A model generated the notes under the pieces. It was not told the DNA's origin and ran no database searches. It saw only the letters and a list, made by a program, of their open reading frames with translations. From contig CAZKRL010000032.1 of assembly GCA_964555295.1 (NCBI GenBank), positions 1-35,577 of the forward strand: a DNA stretch of 35,577 nt. The letters are read 5' to 3'. Position 1 is the stretch's first letter, and each line of letters starts with the position of its first letter. Positions 17,517-25,268 of this stretch are shown here, one piece after another. A program made the translations under genes and the position numbers. The stretch is from CAZKRL01 sp964555295 (GTDB taxonomy: Bacteria > Bacteroidota > Bacteroidia > Flavobacteriales_D > Sanyastnellaceae).

Positions 17517-18310
17517 AGAGAAGAATAGCGGCGCTCCACCAGCCCATATAAGTCAATGGCAGCCGATGATTCTTCATGCCAGTCGAATTTTGCTCGTAAG
17601 TCACGCAACATCAAAAGCGCTTCCTCACGTGATGAATTATTCAAGCGGTCAATAGCAACTTCGTATTCCTGATTATTTCCTTTGAAGAGTTCTCTGGAAA
17701 ATTGAAAACGTTGATTCAGTGTTATGGCTCGCTTGAGATCTTCGATTTTATCGAATTGATGTTTATCAGCCAGTGTTATGGGTTGATTAGCATTTGCAGC
17801 TGAGGCGTTTATGAATTCATCCGCTTTGGTGTTTCCAACTTTTTCCAATTCGGAGGCAATGAAATGAGGTGCATCATCCTTGGCAAGCGTTTGTTCACTT
17901 ACGGCATCTTGAGTCTCTATAGGTGCATCCTCTATTCCGATCGATTCGATTTCAGCCAACTTATTTTCCTCAACAATCGAGCTTGCCTCCTCGATAGCGT
18001 CAATCAGCGACATCTGAAAAAAGGGTGTGGAGATCTCAGTTTCTGATTCTGGCGTTGATTCCAGATTGTTATGGTCGAGATTCGTTGAACTAATTTGTTC
18101 TTCTATGTCAATGTTTTCTTGGTTGTCACGTCCCACAAACTTCTCGTAGGCTTTATGACGCAGCACAATCAACCGCTCTGAAATATCACGGGCAAGTTGA
18201 TTAGCGTTTTCGAGTTCTTCCAGTGATAGAGTAATCTCCTCTTCAGACAACAATGCACTCAGTTCATTTACCAGCTCTGATAAGCTTTTGAATTTCTGTG
18301 GACTCTGCAT
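17513..18310 (-). CDS. Conserved hypothetical protein of Bacteroidota, acidic linker and small C-terminal helical domain
   Basis: About 265 residues when started at ATG 18308-18310 (MQSPQKFKSLSELVNEL). The frame is open further upstream but lacks a convincing start there. Residues about 5-75 are helical and acidic (LSELVNELSALLSEEEITL, ELENANQLARDISERLIVLR). A long Asp/Glu/Ser-rich, probably disordered linker follows. The last ~65 residues form a compact helical segment: FQFSRELFKGNNQEYEVAI, then LRDLRAKFDW, ending LYGLVERRY. I recall similar C-terminal segments in unannotated Bacteroidota proteins but know no function. No signal peptide or transmembrane segment is visible. It is translationally coupled to rsmI. 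Confidence 0.85.
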   Translation of the reverse strand: MQSPQKFKSLSELVNELSALLSEEEITLSLEELENANQLARDISERLIVLRHKAYEKFVGRDNQENIDIEEQISSTNLDHNNLESTPESETEISTPFFQMSLIDAIEEASSIVEENKLAEIESIGIEDAPIETQDAVSEQTLAKDDAPHFIASELEKVGNTKADEFINASAANANQPITLADKHQFDKIEDLKRAITLNQRFQFSRELFKGNNQEYEVAIDRLNNSSREEALLMLRDLRAKFDWHEESSAAIDLYGLVERRYSSL

Positions 18311-18344
18311 AACTAGGTTTTTAGGAAAATTATGTTTGAAATTC

Positions 18345-18710
18345 TCAGGATGTTGGGCCGTTGGCAAGAAGTTTTGAACGTTCTTTTTTTGGCAATCCCT
18401 CAAAAACAATTTTATAGCTGTCGTCTACGAGTTCCAGCAGCAATGGGGTTTCAATATCTGCATGTAGCATTACGCTATTCCAATGTTTCTTGTTCATGTG
18501 GTAACCCGGCTTGATTCCTAAATATTGTGCACGCAATTCCTCAGCGCGCTCCGGATGTGATTTCAAATTCACCGATGAGAAAGTATCGATATCACATAGG
18601 GCAAACATTTTTCCCCCAACTTTGAAGACCAAGGTTGAATTATCGAAGGGAAATGACTCTGTAACAAAAGGTTTTTTCAGACAATATGCTCTAAAATCCT
18701 CTATGTTCAT
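18345..18710 (-). CDS. MmcQ/YjbR family protein
   Basis: The 121-residue product matches the MmcQ/YjbR fold (cyclopropane-like CyaY-type DNA-binding domain family). It has MNIEDFRAYCLKKPFVTESFPF at the N-terminus, VFKVGGKMFALCDID, NLKSHPERAEELRAQY, GIKPGYHMNKKHWNSVML and a C-terminal YKIVFEGLPKKERSKL. Members are small soluble proteins of uncertain role; DNA binding has been proposed from structure. The gene starts 1 nt after the stop of the PorP/SprF gene, so it is probably cotranscribed. Its link to T9SS is only positional. Confidence 0.9.
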   Translation of the reverse strand: MNIEDFRAYCLKKPFVTESFPFDNSTLVFKVGGKMFALCDIDTFSSVNLKSHPERAEELRAQYLGIKPGYHMNKKHWNSVMLHADIETPLLLELVDDSYKIVFEGLPKKERSKLLANGPTS

Positions 18711-18711
18711 A

Positions 18712-19638
18712 TCAATTATAGGCAGAACAGGGCACGGCGTATTTGCTGGGAGTCCGGCATGATCTTAATCCAATAATTACCTCATGTGTATTCGGGCTTG
18801 CATATTTCATCTTATTGATGGTAAAGTCATAAGAGTATACAAGGGTCACGTGATCGATTAACGAGAGTTTAACCATGGCGCTAACGCCGTGTCCGGAGCG
18901 CGCTGCCATGCCAATATCAAAAAGATCTTTGTAATTCATCATACCCTGCAGATCTATTGAGGGCTTGCTTTTGCCAACGTAATTCAGAAGAGCAGCGGGT
19001 TTAAATGAGAGGTCTTGTGAAATTCGTTTCGTAAAACCAGCGGCAAAGGATGTATGACGTTGCAGATTACTTCCCTCTACACCATTGATGGTCGGATTTC
19101 CAATACTCCTTATCGAGAGTCCGAAGAATTTACTTCTGTTGTACAACCAAAGCCCAAAGTTGGCATAGGGAAAAAGGAGGGTGTTAATACTTCCTTCAAT
19201 GGATGTTTCTTCCAATTGATTCTCAAATTTGAGCGCAGCGTAGTTGATGGAGTACTGATACATTCCCACAGAAATTCCACCTGCCATGAAATAATTTTTT
19301 GCAATTTTTTTATGAAAGGCATAGTTAGCACACAGTCCGACATTGTTGAAGGGGCCAGCACGATCCGTTTCAATGACTCCGCCGATGCCATGGATTTTAA
19401 GCTTAGACTCTTTTCCTATTCTTCCATGGGCATATAAAAAATTGGAGGTTGGCGCTCCTGTTAATCCGGTCCACTGTCTGCGAGTCCCCACCTTTAGGTC
19501 GATACATGGAGTAGTACCCGTAACCGCTGGATTATAGAGCAAGTAGTTATAGGTGAAATAAGAATATTGTGGAAGCTGTTGCCCATTCAGAGATTGAGCC
19601 GCAGCGATTAGAGTCAATATGAAAATAATACGTGTCAA
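18712..19638 (-). CDS. Type IX secretion system membrane protein, PorP/SprF family
   Basis: This 308-residue outer-membrane beta-barrel protein belongs to the family of F. johnsoniae SprF and P. gingivalis PorP, which assist secretion of partner proteins with type B signals. A short signal peptide (RIIFILTLIAAAQSLNGQQ) precedes the family hallmark LPQYSYFTYNYLLYNPAV with the NPAxxG-like motif, then RRQWTGLTGAPTS. The rest alternates amphipathic strands and ends in a charged tail. The start is TTG (19636-19638) and overlaps the TGA of the upstream type B cargo gene (19635-19637), so the pair is likely translationally coupled and functions together. Confidence 0.94.
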   Translation of the reverse strand: MTRIIFILTLIAAAQSLNGQQLPQYSYFTYNYLLYNPAVTGTTPCIDLKVGTRRQWTGLTGAPTSNFLYAHGRIGKESKLKIHGIGGVIETDRAGPFNNVGLCANYAFHKKIAKNYFMAGGISVGMYQYSINYAALKFENQLEETSIEGSINTLLFPYANFGLWLYNRSKFFGLSIRSIGNPTINGVEGSNLQRHTSFAAGFTKRISQDLSFKPAALLNYVGKSKPSIDLQGMMNYKDLFDIGMAARSGHGVSAMVKLSLIDHVTLVYSYDFTINKMKYASPNTHEVIIGLRSCRTPSKYAVPCSAYN

Positions 19639-20693
19639 TGAAATATGCTTACAACACCGGTAACAGGCGGTATAGTTACTTTAATTGAATTTAGTTCGAT
19701 GACATAGTAGTATGGTCCGGTGGGCAATGGCTTACCATTATTGGTGCCATCCCACGGCTTTTCGTAGCCAATGGATTTGAAAACATTCTGACCCCAACGG
19801 TCAAAAACCTCTACTTGACAGTTGGGAAAAACCTCTATCTTTTTAATTTTCCATGTTTCATTTACACCATCGTTGTTAGGCGAAAATGCAGAAAATGGAT
19901 CAATTGGCGGTCCGACTTTCACCGAGACAAAGTCGGTTAGTTTGCACGGGCCCACTTCAGCGCTAACTTGAAAAACAGTGGTCACCTCCGGTGTGGCTTG
20001 CGGATTTTCTATCGCTGGGTTATCAACGAATTCAGGTGGAGACCAGTTGATACTTGAGGTGTTATCAGCCCCCTCCACCAAAAGGTTGGTGCTTTCGCCA
20101 AGAGAAATACCTAAATTTTCTACCGATGCAATTATTTCCACTCCCGAACCGGATATGTCGATGCTGATTTCACATGGCCCATTGAGCGGATCATGATTAG
20201 AGCCCAGAACAAGCAAATAATCCTGATTGTTGACCAATCCGTTTAGGGTTATTTGAAATTCTGCCGCCGTATCAATGGCACATTGCATACTCTCTATTGA
20301 AATTGGATTGCAGGGGTTTTCGTTAGGTAATAACGGAATGACCATGACTTTTACAGAGTCGTTTTCACCTTCAGTATTAAAATCACAGTCAAGAATTTGT
20401 ACATCGACTTTTACTTGTCCGGAACTCGCCGCCACGTTCGTGTGAAATGTGTAAAACGCAGTTTGATCAAAAGCGAAATTTCCCGGACAGGGGCATGACA
20501 AACATCCTCTTATAAACCGATCTTCTTCCAGTACCACCGGAGGAGGTGGAGTGCCGGGACAAATGAAATTAAATCGCGCGCTATCACACCCTTGTGCCTT
20601 TATTCTGGAGATGCTTGCAACAGCAAATAGAAGAAATGATACCATTACAAGTTTGAGAGTGAAATAGTGATATGATTTCCTGAGGGTGTTCAA
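19635..20693 (-). CDS. Secreted protein with T9SS type B (gliding motility-associated) C-terminal domain
   Basis: A 352-residue T9SS cargo. The best start is TTG 20691-20693, the first codon after an in-frame stop. It gives a signal peptide with a basic n-region (NTLRKSYHYFTLK), a hydrophobic core (LVMVSFLLFAVASI) and cleavage near KAQG. ATG 20643-20645 would leave the signal without positive charges. The body has a domain with paired Cys (GCLSCPCPGNFAFDQTAFY, about residues 43-60) and an Ig-like domain (about 185-265). The type B C-terminus follows: FSAFSPNNDGVNETWKI, VEVFDRWGQNVF, PTGPYYYVIEL, ending GVVSIFH. It sits directly before its probable secretion partner, the PorP/SprF gene. Confidence 0.9.
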   Translation of the reverse strand: MNTLRKSYHYFTLKLVMVSFLLFAVASISRIKAQGCDSARFNFICPGTPPPPVVLEEDRFIRGCLSCPCPGNFAFDQTAFYTFHTNVAASSGQVKVDVQILDCDFNTEGENDSVKVMVIPLLPNENPCNPISIESMQCAIDTAAEFQITLNGLVNNQDYLLVLGSNHDPLNGPCEISIDISGSGVEIIASVENLGISLGESTNLLVEGADNTSSINWSPPEFVDNPAIENPQATPEVTTVFQVSAEVGPCKLTDFVSVKVGPPIDPFSAFSPNNDGVNETWKIKKIEVFPNCQVEVFDRWGQNVFKSIGYEKPWDGTNNGKPLPTGPYYYVIELNSIKVTIPPVTGVVSIFH

Positions 20694-20747
20694 TGCAAAA
20701 TTTTAACGCTGAAAGATATCGATTTTGGAGTGTGATGTCATTCGGGT

Positions 20748-21254
20748 TTATGCAAAGGATAATAACACTTCATTCTTCTCTACTGCCTTGCCCTGAAGGA
20801 CTTTAATACCGGCAATTTTTCCACCGACCGGACTTTTGATCACATTTTCCATTTTCATGGCCTCCAGTATCATCAAGGGTGTGTCTTTTTCTACCATTTG
20901 CGATTCCTCTACCAAAACTTTCAAAACCAACCCGGGCATCGGCGCTTTGAGATCCTTGATCTGTTTCGCCGGTCCGCCCGACATCCCCAATTGATTCAGC
21001 ATTTTTTCAAGCTCGGTGGTAATCTTAACGCGCCGCTTGCGACCATTCACCAAAAGCTCCATCTCGCCGCTCTCCTCAACAGGCCCAAGTACATCAATGG
21101 TGAAGGATTTTCCATCAATGATCCAATGATTCTGGTGCCTATGTGAACGGTCAATGGTAATACATTTCCCATCTATAATGGCCTGCGGCGATTGTCCATC
21201 CCATTCAACAGAATGCGTTGCGCCCCCCTCAATTTGTGCTGTTACAATTCCCAT
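20748..21254 (-). CDS. Biotin/lipoyl-binding carrier protein of an acyl-CoA (or pyruvate) carboxylase
   Basis: The 168-residue protein ends in a biotinyl domain. It contains APMPGLVLKVLVEESQMVEK, then LMILEAMKMENVIKSP with the biotinylated Lys about residue 134, 34 residues from the C-terminus as is usual. The N-terminal ~80 residues are a beta-rich segment (HSVEWDGQSPQAIIDGK, VLGPVEESGEMELLVNGRKR) typical of propionyl/methylmalonyl-CoA or pyruvate carboxylase carrier subunits in Bacteroidota rather than AccB. The carboxylase and carboxyltransferase subunits are not in the window, so the substrate is unassigned. It is divergent from hemW across 34 nt. Confidence 0.9.
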   Translation of the reverse strand: MGIVTAQIEGGATHSVEWDGQSPQAIIDGKCITIDRSHRHQNHWIIDGKSFTIDVLGPVEESGEMELLVNGRKRRVKITTELEKMLNQLGMSGGPAKQIKDLKAPMPGLVLKVLVEESQMVEKDTPLMILEAMKMENVIKSPVGGKIAGIKVLQGKAVEKNEVLLSFA

Positions 21255-21276
21255 AGTCGATAGGCGCTAAGCTACA

Positions 21277-21284
21277 TACTTTCG
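21277..21284 (+). promoter_or_regulatory. Candidate -7 box before hemW
   Basis: TACTTTCG matches TAnnTTTG at seven of eight positions (Ns included) and ends 4 nt before the hemW ATG, the same layout as the radA box. In the same 34-nt divergent gap, the minus strand carries TAGCTTAG (21274-21267), also a one-mismatch box, for the biotin carrier gene. Weak evidence. Confidence 0.25.
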
Positions 21285-21288
21285 CGCT

Positions 21289-22413
21289 ATGGCAGGTGTC
21301 TATGTTCATATTCCCTTCTGCAAAACCGCTTGCAGTTATTGCGACTTTCATTTTTCTACGCGGCTCTCAGAAATGTCACGTATGGAAGGCGCTATTGCAG
21401 AGGAATGGAGAATGCGCATGAAGGAGGTTGCAAACGAGTCCATTCGCACCCTCTATTTCGGCGGGGGGACGCCCTCATTGATGCGACCCGAATTTCTCGC
21501 TGAAATGATTGTGAAAGTATTCGGACAAATACCGGATAGCAAACATGCCGAAATCACCCTGGAGGTAAATCCCGACGACGTTACCATAGAAATGGCAAGC
21601 GAATGGAAAATCGCAGGGGTGAATCGTGTAAGCATCGGTGTGCAATCTTTTGATGATTCCATCCTTCAATGGATGAAACGTCCGCATAACGCCAACCGCG
21701 CCATGCAAGCCATTCAATACCTCAAACAGTCAGGATTCAATAATATTACCATGGATTTGATCTATGGAATCCCCGGTATGTCAATGGATCTCTGGCAAGA
21801 GCAAATCGAGATTTTTCTTTCCTTACAATTGTCACACCTCAGCGCTTATTGCCTCACCGCCGAACAGCGCACACTCTATGGAACACAGGTTGATAAAGGA
21901 CTGGCCCCGGCAGTGAATCAAGATAATGCTTCCGATCAATATCTTATGATGGTGAATCAACTCGCGGCAGCAGGCTTTCGCCAGTATGAAGTGTCAAATT
22001 TTTCTCTGCCCGGTCATGAGAGCAAACACAATTCTGCGTACTGGTCGGGAATCCCTTATGTCGGAATCGGACCTTCTGCTCATTCTTTCAATGGAATTTC
22101 ACGTCGTTGGAATGTGACTAATAATCATTCATACATGCGGGCCATCGAGACCCATCTCCCCTTCTCTGAAAGCGAAGAGCTAACCCCTCAGAACCGTATC
22201 AATGAACATTTGCTTATTGGCCTGCGCACATCAAAGGGATTGGATTTACAACTTTTGAAAAGTGAATATGGCTGGGCGCCTGATGATGCGGCATCTGCCC
22301 GAATGAAGAGGTTGTGCGCAGAGGGTAAAGCATTTTGGGAGGATGATTTTTTTCGGCTTTCCCCGGAAGGTTTGCTGATGGCCGATGCCACCGCAAGAGA
22401 TATGTTTGTATGA
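21289..22413 (+). CDS. hemW: Radical SAM family heme chaperone HemW
   Basis: The 374-residue product has the radical SAM cluster motif CKTACSYC (C11, C15, C18) directly after YVHIPFC. It also has LYFGGGTPSLM, ITLEVNPDDVT, VNRVSIGVQSF, and the later YEVSNFSLPGHESKHN and YWSGIPYVGIGPSAHSF segments. These separate HemW (formerly HemN-like) from the true coproporphyrinogen dehydrogenase HemN. HemW binds heme and inserts it into respiratory enzymes. Length is normal. The following cyclase-family gene begins 4 nt after its stop. Confidence 0.94.
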   Translation: MAGVYVHIPFCKTACSYCDFHFSTRLSEMSRMEGAIAEEWRMRMKEVANESIRTLYFGGGTPSLMRPEFLAEMIVKVFGQIPDSKHAEITLEVNPDDVTIEMASEWKIAGVNRVSIGVQSFDDSILQWMKRPHNANRAMQAIQYLKQSGFNNITMDLIYGIPGMSMDLWQEQIEIFLSLQLSHLSAYCLTAEQRTLYGTQVDKGLAPAVNQDNASDQYLMMVNQLAAAGFRQYEVSNFSLPGHESKHNSAYWSGIPYVGIGPSAHSFNGISRRWNVTNNHSYMRAIETHLPFSESEELTPQNRINEHLLIGLRTSKGLDLQLLKSEYGWAPDDAASARMKRLCAEGKAFWEDDFFRLSPEGLLMADATARDMFV

Positions 22414-22417
22414 AATT

Positions 22418-23185
22418 ATGGAGCTCCATTTTTCTCATAACGGAAATATTTTTTGCGCAGATCTTACTGCTGGTCGTGACCTCACCATTCGCATAAGCTC
22501 CATCGGTCCAAGGGCCTGGTATGTTCCCCCAGCAAGGATTACCCCAGTACTTAATCAGTATTTCACAGGTAGCGTTGCCCTTGGTGGACAGGTAAACTTC
22601 AATGATGTTTTTTTCAATCCACATGGTCATGGCACCCATACCGAGACCATGGGTCATATCACAAAACATTCGGTACCCATCGCTGATCTCAATAAGTTTT
22701 TCTTTGCTGCTCAACTTATAACGCTCTCCCCTGAAAGATGCTCAACACAACAAGGGACTACTCAAATCGGTGATCAAATCATAACCGCCCAACAAATCCG
22801 CATGGCCTTGCATGACAATGAATTCGCTCCTGAAGCGCTTCTCATTCGTACCATACCCAATGATAATTCTAAACTGCATCGCAATTATTCGAATACGAAT
22901 TTTCCCTACTTGGCAGCGGAGGCAGCGGCTCATCTCGCTGACAACCACGTGAACCATTTGCTCCTCGACTTGCCTAGCGTTGACAGGGAAGAGGATGGTG
23001 GTGAACTTGCGGCACATCACGCTTTCTGGAAAAACGGTGATGCTTCAAGATCGCATTGCACAATTACAGAAATGATTTTTGTTCCGGATGATATCGCCGA
23101 TGGACATTATCTCGTTCAGATGGTTCCGGCCGCATTTGAAAATGATGCTGCGCCTTCACGAATTATTCTCTATCCGTTGAGGTGA
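22418..23185 (+). CDS. Cyclase family protein (kynurenine formamidase-like metal hydrolase)
   Basis: About 255 residues from ATG 22418; a longer frame from 22385 would overlap hemW. The metal-binding signature is HGHGTHTETMGH (69-80), a variant of the family HxGTHxDxPxH in which Asp is Glu and Pro is Gly. The C-terminal half has HLLLDLPSVDREEDGGELAA followed by HHAFW, corresponding to the family's D(T/L)PSxDR...AHxxFW. These are Zn/Mn-dependent cytoplasmic hydrolases, including arylformamidase, but the substrate here cannot be assigned. It is probably cotranscribed with hemW and its 3' end overlaps convergent folC by 16 nt. Confidence 0.88.
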   Translation: MELHFSHNGNIFCADLTAGRDLTIRISSIGPRAWYVPPARITPVLNQYFTGSVALGGQVNFNDVFFNPHGHGTHTETMGHITKHSVPIADLNKFFFAAQLITLSPERCSTQQGTTQIGDQIITAQQIRMALHDNEFAPEALLIRTIPNDNSKLHRNYSNTNFPYLAAEAAAHLADNHVNHLLLDLPSVDREEDGGELAAHHAFWKNGDASRSHCTITEMIFVPDDIADGHYLVQMVPAAFENDAAPSRIILYPLR

Positions 23186-24411
23186 AGAATGGCCTCGCCC
23201 ACTACAAAAACTGAACCTCCGATAAAAATCAGATCGTTGCCAGAAGCTGCGGCCAACGCCGCATCGAGGGCATTGCCGACATTCTGAAATGCACTCCCGC
23301 TAAGTTGATAGTGAGCAGCGCGCTCGAGCAAAAGCTCGGGTGAAAGGGCTCTCGGTAGTTGTGCCTTGGTGTAATAATACCTTGCGTCGATAGGCAATGA
23401 CTGTAGTACCAACTCTATGTCTTTATCGGCCACTAGCCCAAGTACAAAGTGCAGTTGATCGAATTTTGTCTCGCCCAATTGTTGTACTACTTCTTGGATG
23501 CCCTCTTGGTTGTGAGCTACGTCGGCAATGATGCGTGGGGTATTTCGCAATGTTTCCCATCGTCCTCGTAGCCCAGTGTTTTCGATTACTTTCATAAATC
23601 CTGTTGCGATCTGCTCTTCCTCAATTTTCCAACCCAACAGTTGGAGCTCCTGTAAAATCGCATAAGCAGTGCGCGTATTGTGGCGCTGATAATTTCCTTG
23701 TAATGCGCACAACGGCACGTCGAATTTTTGTGCAGGTGCATGAATATGTTTCACTCCTTTTTGTGTGGCCATTTTCCGCACTACATCAAGTGCGTTGGTA
23801 GGCAATTCGCCCGTTACAATTGGGTGTCCTGTTTTTATTATCCCTGCTTTTTCTGTCGCAATGGATTCAATTGTATTCCCGAGAAACTGCATGTGATCCA
23901 TGCCAATACTCGTAATGGCCGCAACCTCCGGCTCGATGATATTCGTGCTATCAAGTCTGCCACCAAGGCCTGTTTCAATGACGGCTATATCAACATTTTC
24001 TTTCTTGAAATACCAGAAGCAAAGGGCTACGGTTATCTCGAAGAAGGAGGGTTGAATCGATTCCCACTCTGAGTGGTAAGTATTAACAAAATCCATGATC
24101 GCCTCATCGGCAATCATCTGGCCGTTGGTTCTGATTCTTTCTCCGAAATTTACCAGGTGAGGTGATGTATAAAGTCCGGTGCGATATCCGGCCTCTTGTA
24201 AAGCACTCGCAACGAGGTGTGAGGTGCTGCCCTTTCCGTTGGTTCCTGCAATGTGTACGGTCTTGCCATGTTGATGGGGGTTACCTACAACCTTCATCAA
24301 TGCGTATGTGTTGTCCAGTCCGGGTTTATAGGCAGCCGGTCCTACGCGATGGAAGGCGGGCAATTGAGAATAGAGGAAGTTCATCACATCCTCTATGCGA
24401 TGAAACTTCAT
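23170..24411 (-). CDS. folC: Bifunctional dihydrofolate synthase/folylpolyglutamate synthase
   Basis: FolC adds glutamate to dihydropteroate and then to tetrahydrofolate, using ATP. The 413-residue protein has the Mur-ligase-type P-loop HIAGTNGKGSTSHLVA (about residues 50-65), YTSPHLVNFGERIRTNG, SFFEITVALCFWYF, AVIETGLGGRLDSTN, and SIGMDHMQFLGNTIESIATEKAGI. The C-terminal domain shows RGRWETLRNTPRIIADVAHN. Length is typical. The start is 2 nt after the TonB-like gene's stop, so it appears to be the last gene of the ExbB-ExbD-TonB transcript. Confidence 0.95.
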   Translation of the reverse strand: MKFHRIEDVMNFLYSQLPAFHRVGPAAYKPGLDNTYALMKVVGNPHQHGKTVHIAGTNGKGSTSHLVASALQEAGYRTGLYTSPHLVNFGERIRTNGQMIADEAIMDFVNTYHSEWESIQPSFFEITVALCFWYFKKENVDIAVIETGLGGRLDSTNIIEPEVAAITSIGMDHMQFLGNTIESIATEKAGIIKTGHPIVTGELPTNALDVVRKMATQKGVKHIHAPAQKFDVPLCALQGNYQRHNTRTAYAILQELQLLGWKIEEEQIATGFMKVIENTGLRGRWETLRNTPRIIADVAHNQEGIQEVVQQLGETKFDQLHFVLGLVADKDIELVLQSLPIDARYYYTKAQLPRALSPELLLERAAHYQLSGSAFQNVGNALDAALAAASGNDLIFIGGSVFVVGEAILHLNG

Positions 24412-24412
24412 T

Positions 24413-25267
24413 CTAATTCAAACGAAATGTAATCTTGAGCGTACCTTTCTGTGTTGCCATCGTGCCTGAACTGAATACTGCTTTTTTCGCTGCTTCTTCG
24501 GCAAGTAAGTAGAGCTTGGCATTGGTTGCGCGCGAGAGTCCAGGATTGGCTTTAGCGCTGGTTACATTACCGTTTTTATCGACCCAGATGTCCACTACCA
24601 CAACCCCTTCATCAGGTGCTTTCTCAGAAATTTTGGGTTTTCTGATCATATTTCTACCATCGAGTTTGTAGTCGCTCGCGAGATTTCCATTGCCCGGTCC
24701 AGTACCAGATCCATTGCCCGGTCCGGTGCCGGTGCCATTGCCTCCTCCCTGACCACCACCTTGGCCCATACTGCTGCCACCGTTTTGAAGTCCCACACCA
24801 TCCTTACTACCGTTTTGAATGCCTTGCTGACCTGTACCGCTCGTATTTCCCGAACCCTGCTTCATCTGATCAAATGCGTTTTTGAGGTTGTCCGAAACTT
24901 TCTTAGGTTCCTCTTTGGGTTTTTGCTCAGTGATGGGTTGATTGTTTTCGGGCTTGTTGTTTCGATTCGTTTCCATCACCGGGGCTTCTTCACTTGTTTC
25001 TTCGGTGATGGCATTGTCTGATGATTCTTCAGCAACCACAGAAGTTTGGGTCTCAGGTTCCATAGGTTGATAGCCGAAGCCGTCGGTAAATGTTCCGATC
25101 CCCGCGGCGTCGAGCGACATCATGCCGGTGAGACCAGTGCCATCGTTACCTCCGCCACCACCGGTGGTATTGCATTTCACCAGGAAGAGCATGGCCACAA
25201 TAACGGCATGCAGCAGGAGAGTACCTGCCAGCGACTTATTGCGGTCTGTTGACATGGTTGCAGTCAT
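24413..25267 (-). CDS. TonB-like energy transducer with glycine-rich periplasmic linker
   Basis: A 284-residue inner-membrane-anchored protein. After a short basic N-terminus lies one transmembrane helix (about 13-33, LAGTLLLHAVIVAMLFLV) with Thr16 and His20 in the T/S-x3-H arrangement seen in TonB. A Gly-rich and then Glu/Pro-rich stretch and a long Gly/Asn/Gln linker (about 140-200, including GGGQGGGNGTGTGPGNG) span the periplasm. The last ~90 residues form a TonB-type domain (IRKPKISEKAPDEGVVVVDI, WVDKNGNVTSAKANPG, LKITFRLN). TonB couples the proton gradient via ExbB/ExbD to outer-membrane receptors. The two upstream genes encode ExbB and ExbD, which supports the call. TolA-like use is an alternative. 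Confidence 0.85.
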   Translation of the reverse strand: MTATMSTDRNKSLAGTLLLHAVIVAMLFLVKCNTTGGGGGNDGTGLTGMMSLDAAGIGTFTDGFGYQPMEPETQTSVVAEESSDNAITEETSEEAPVMETNRNNKPENNQPITEQKPKEEPKKVSDNLKNAFDQMKQGSGNTSGTGQQGIQNGSKDGVGLQNGGSSMGQGGGQGGGNGTGTGPGNGSGTGPGNGNLASDYKLDGRNMIRKPKISEKAPDEGVVVVDIWVDKNGNVTSAKANPGLSRATNAKLYLLAEEAAKKAVFSSGTMATQKGTLKITFRLN

Positions 25268-25268
25268 G

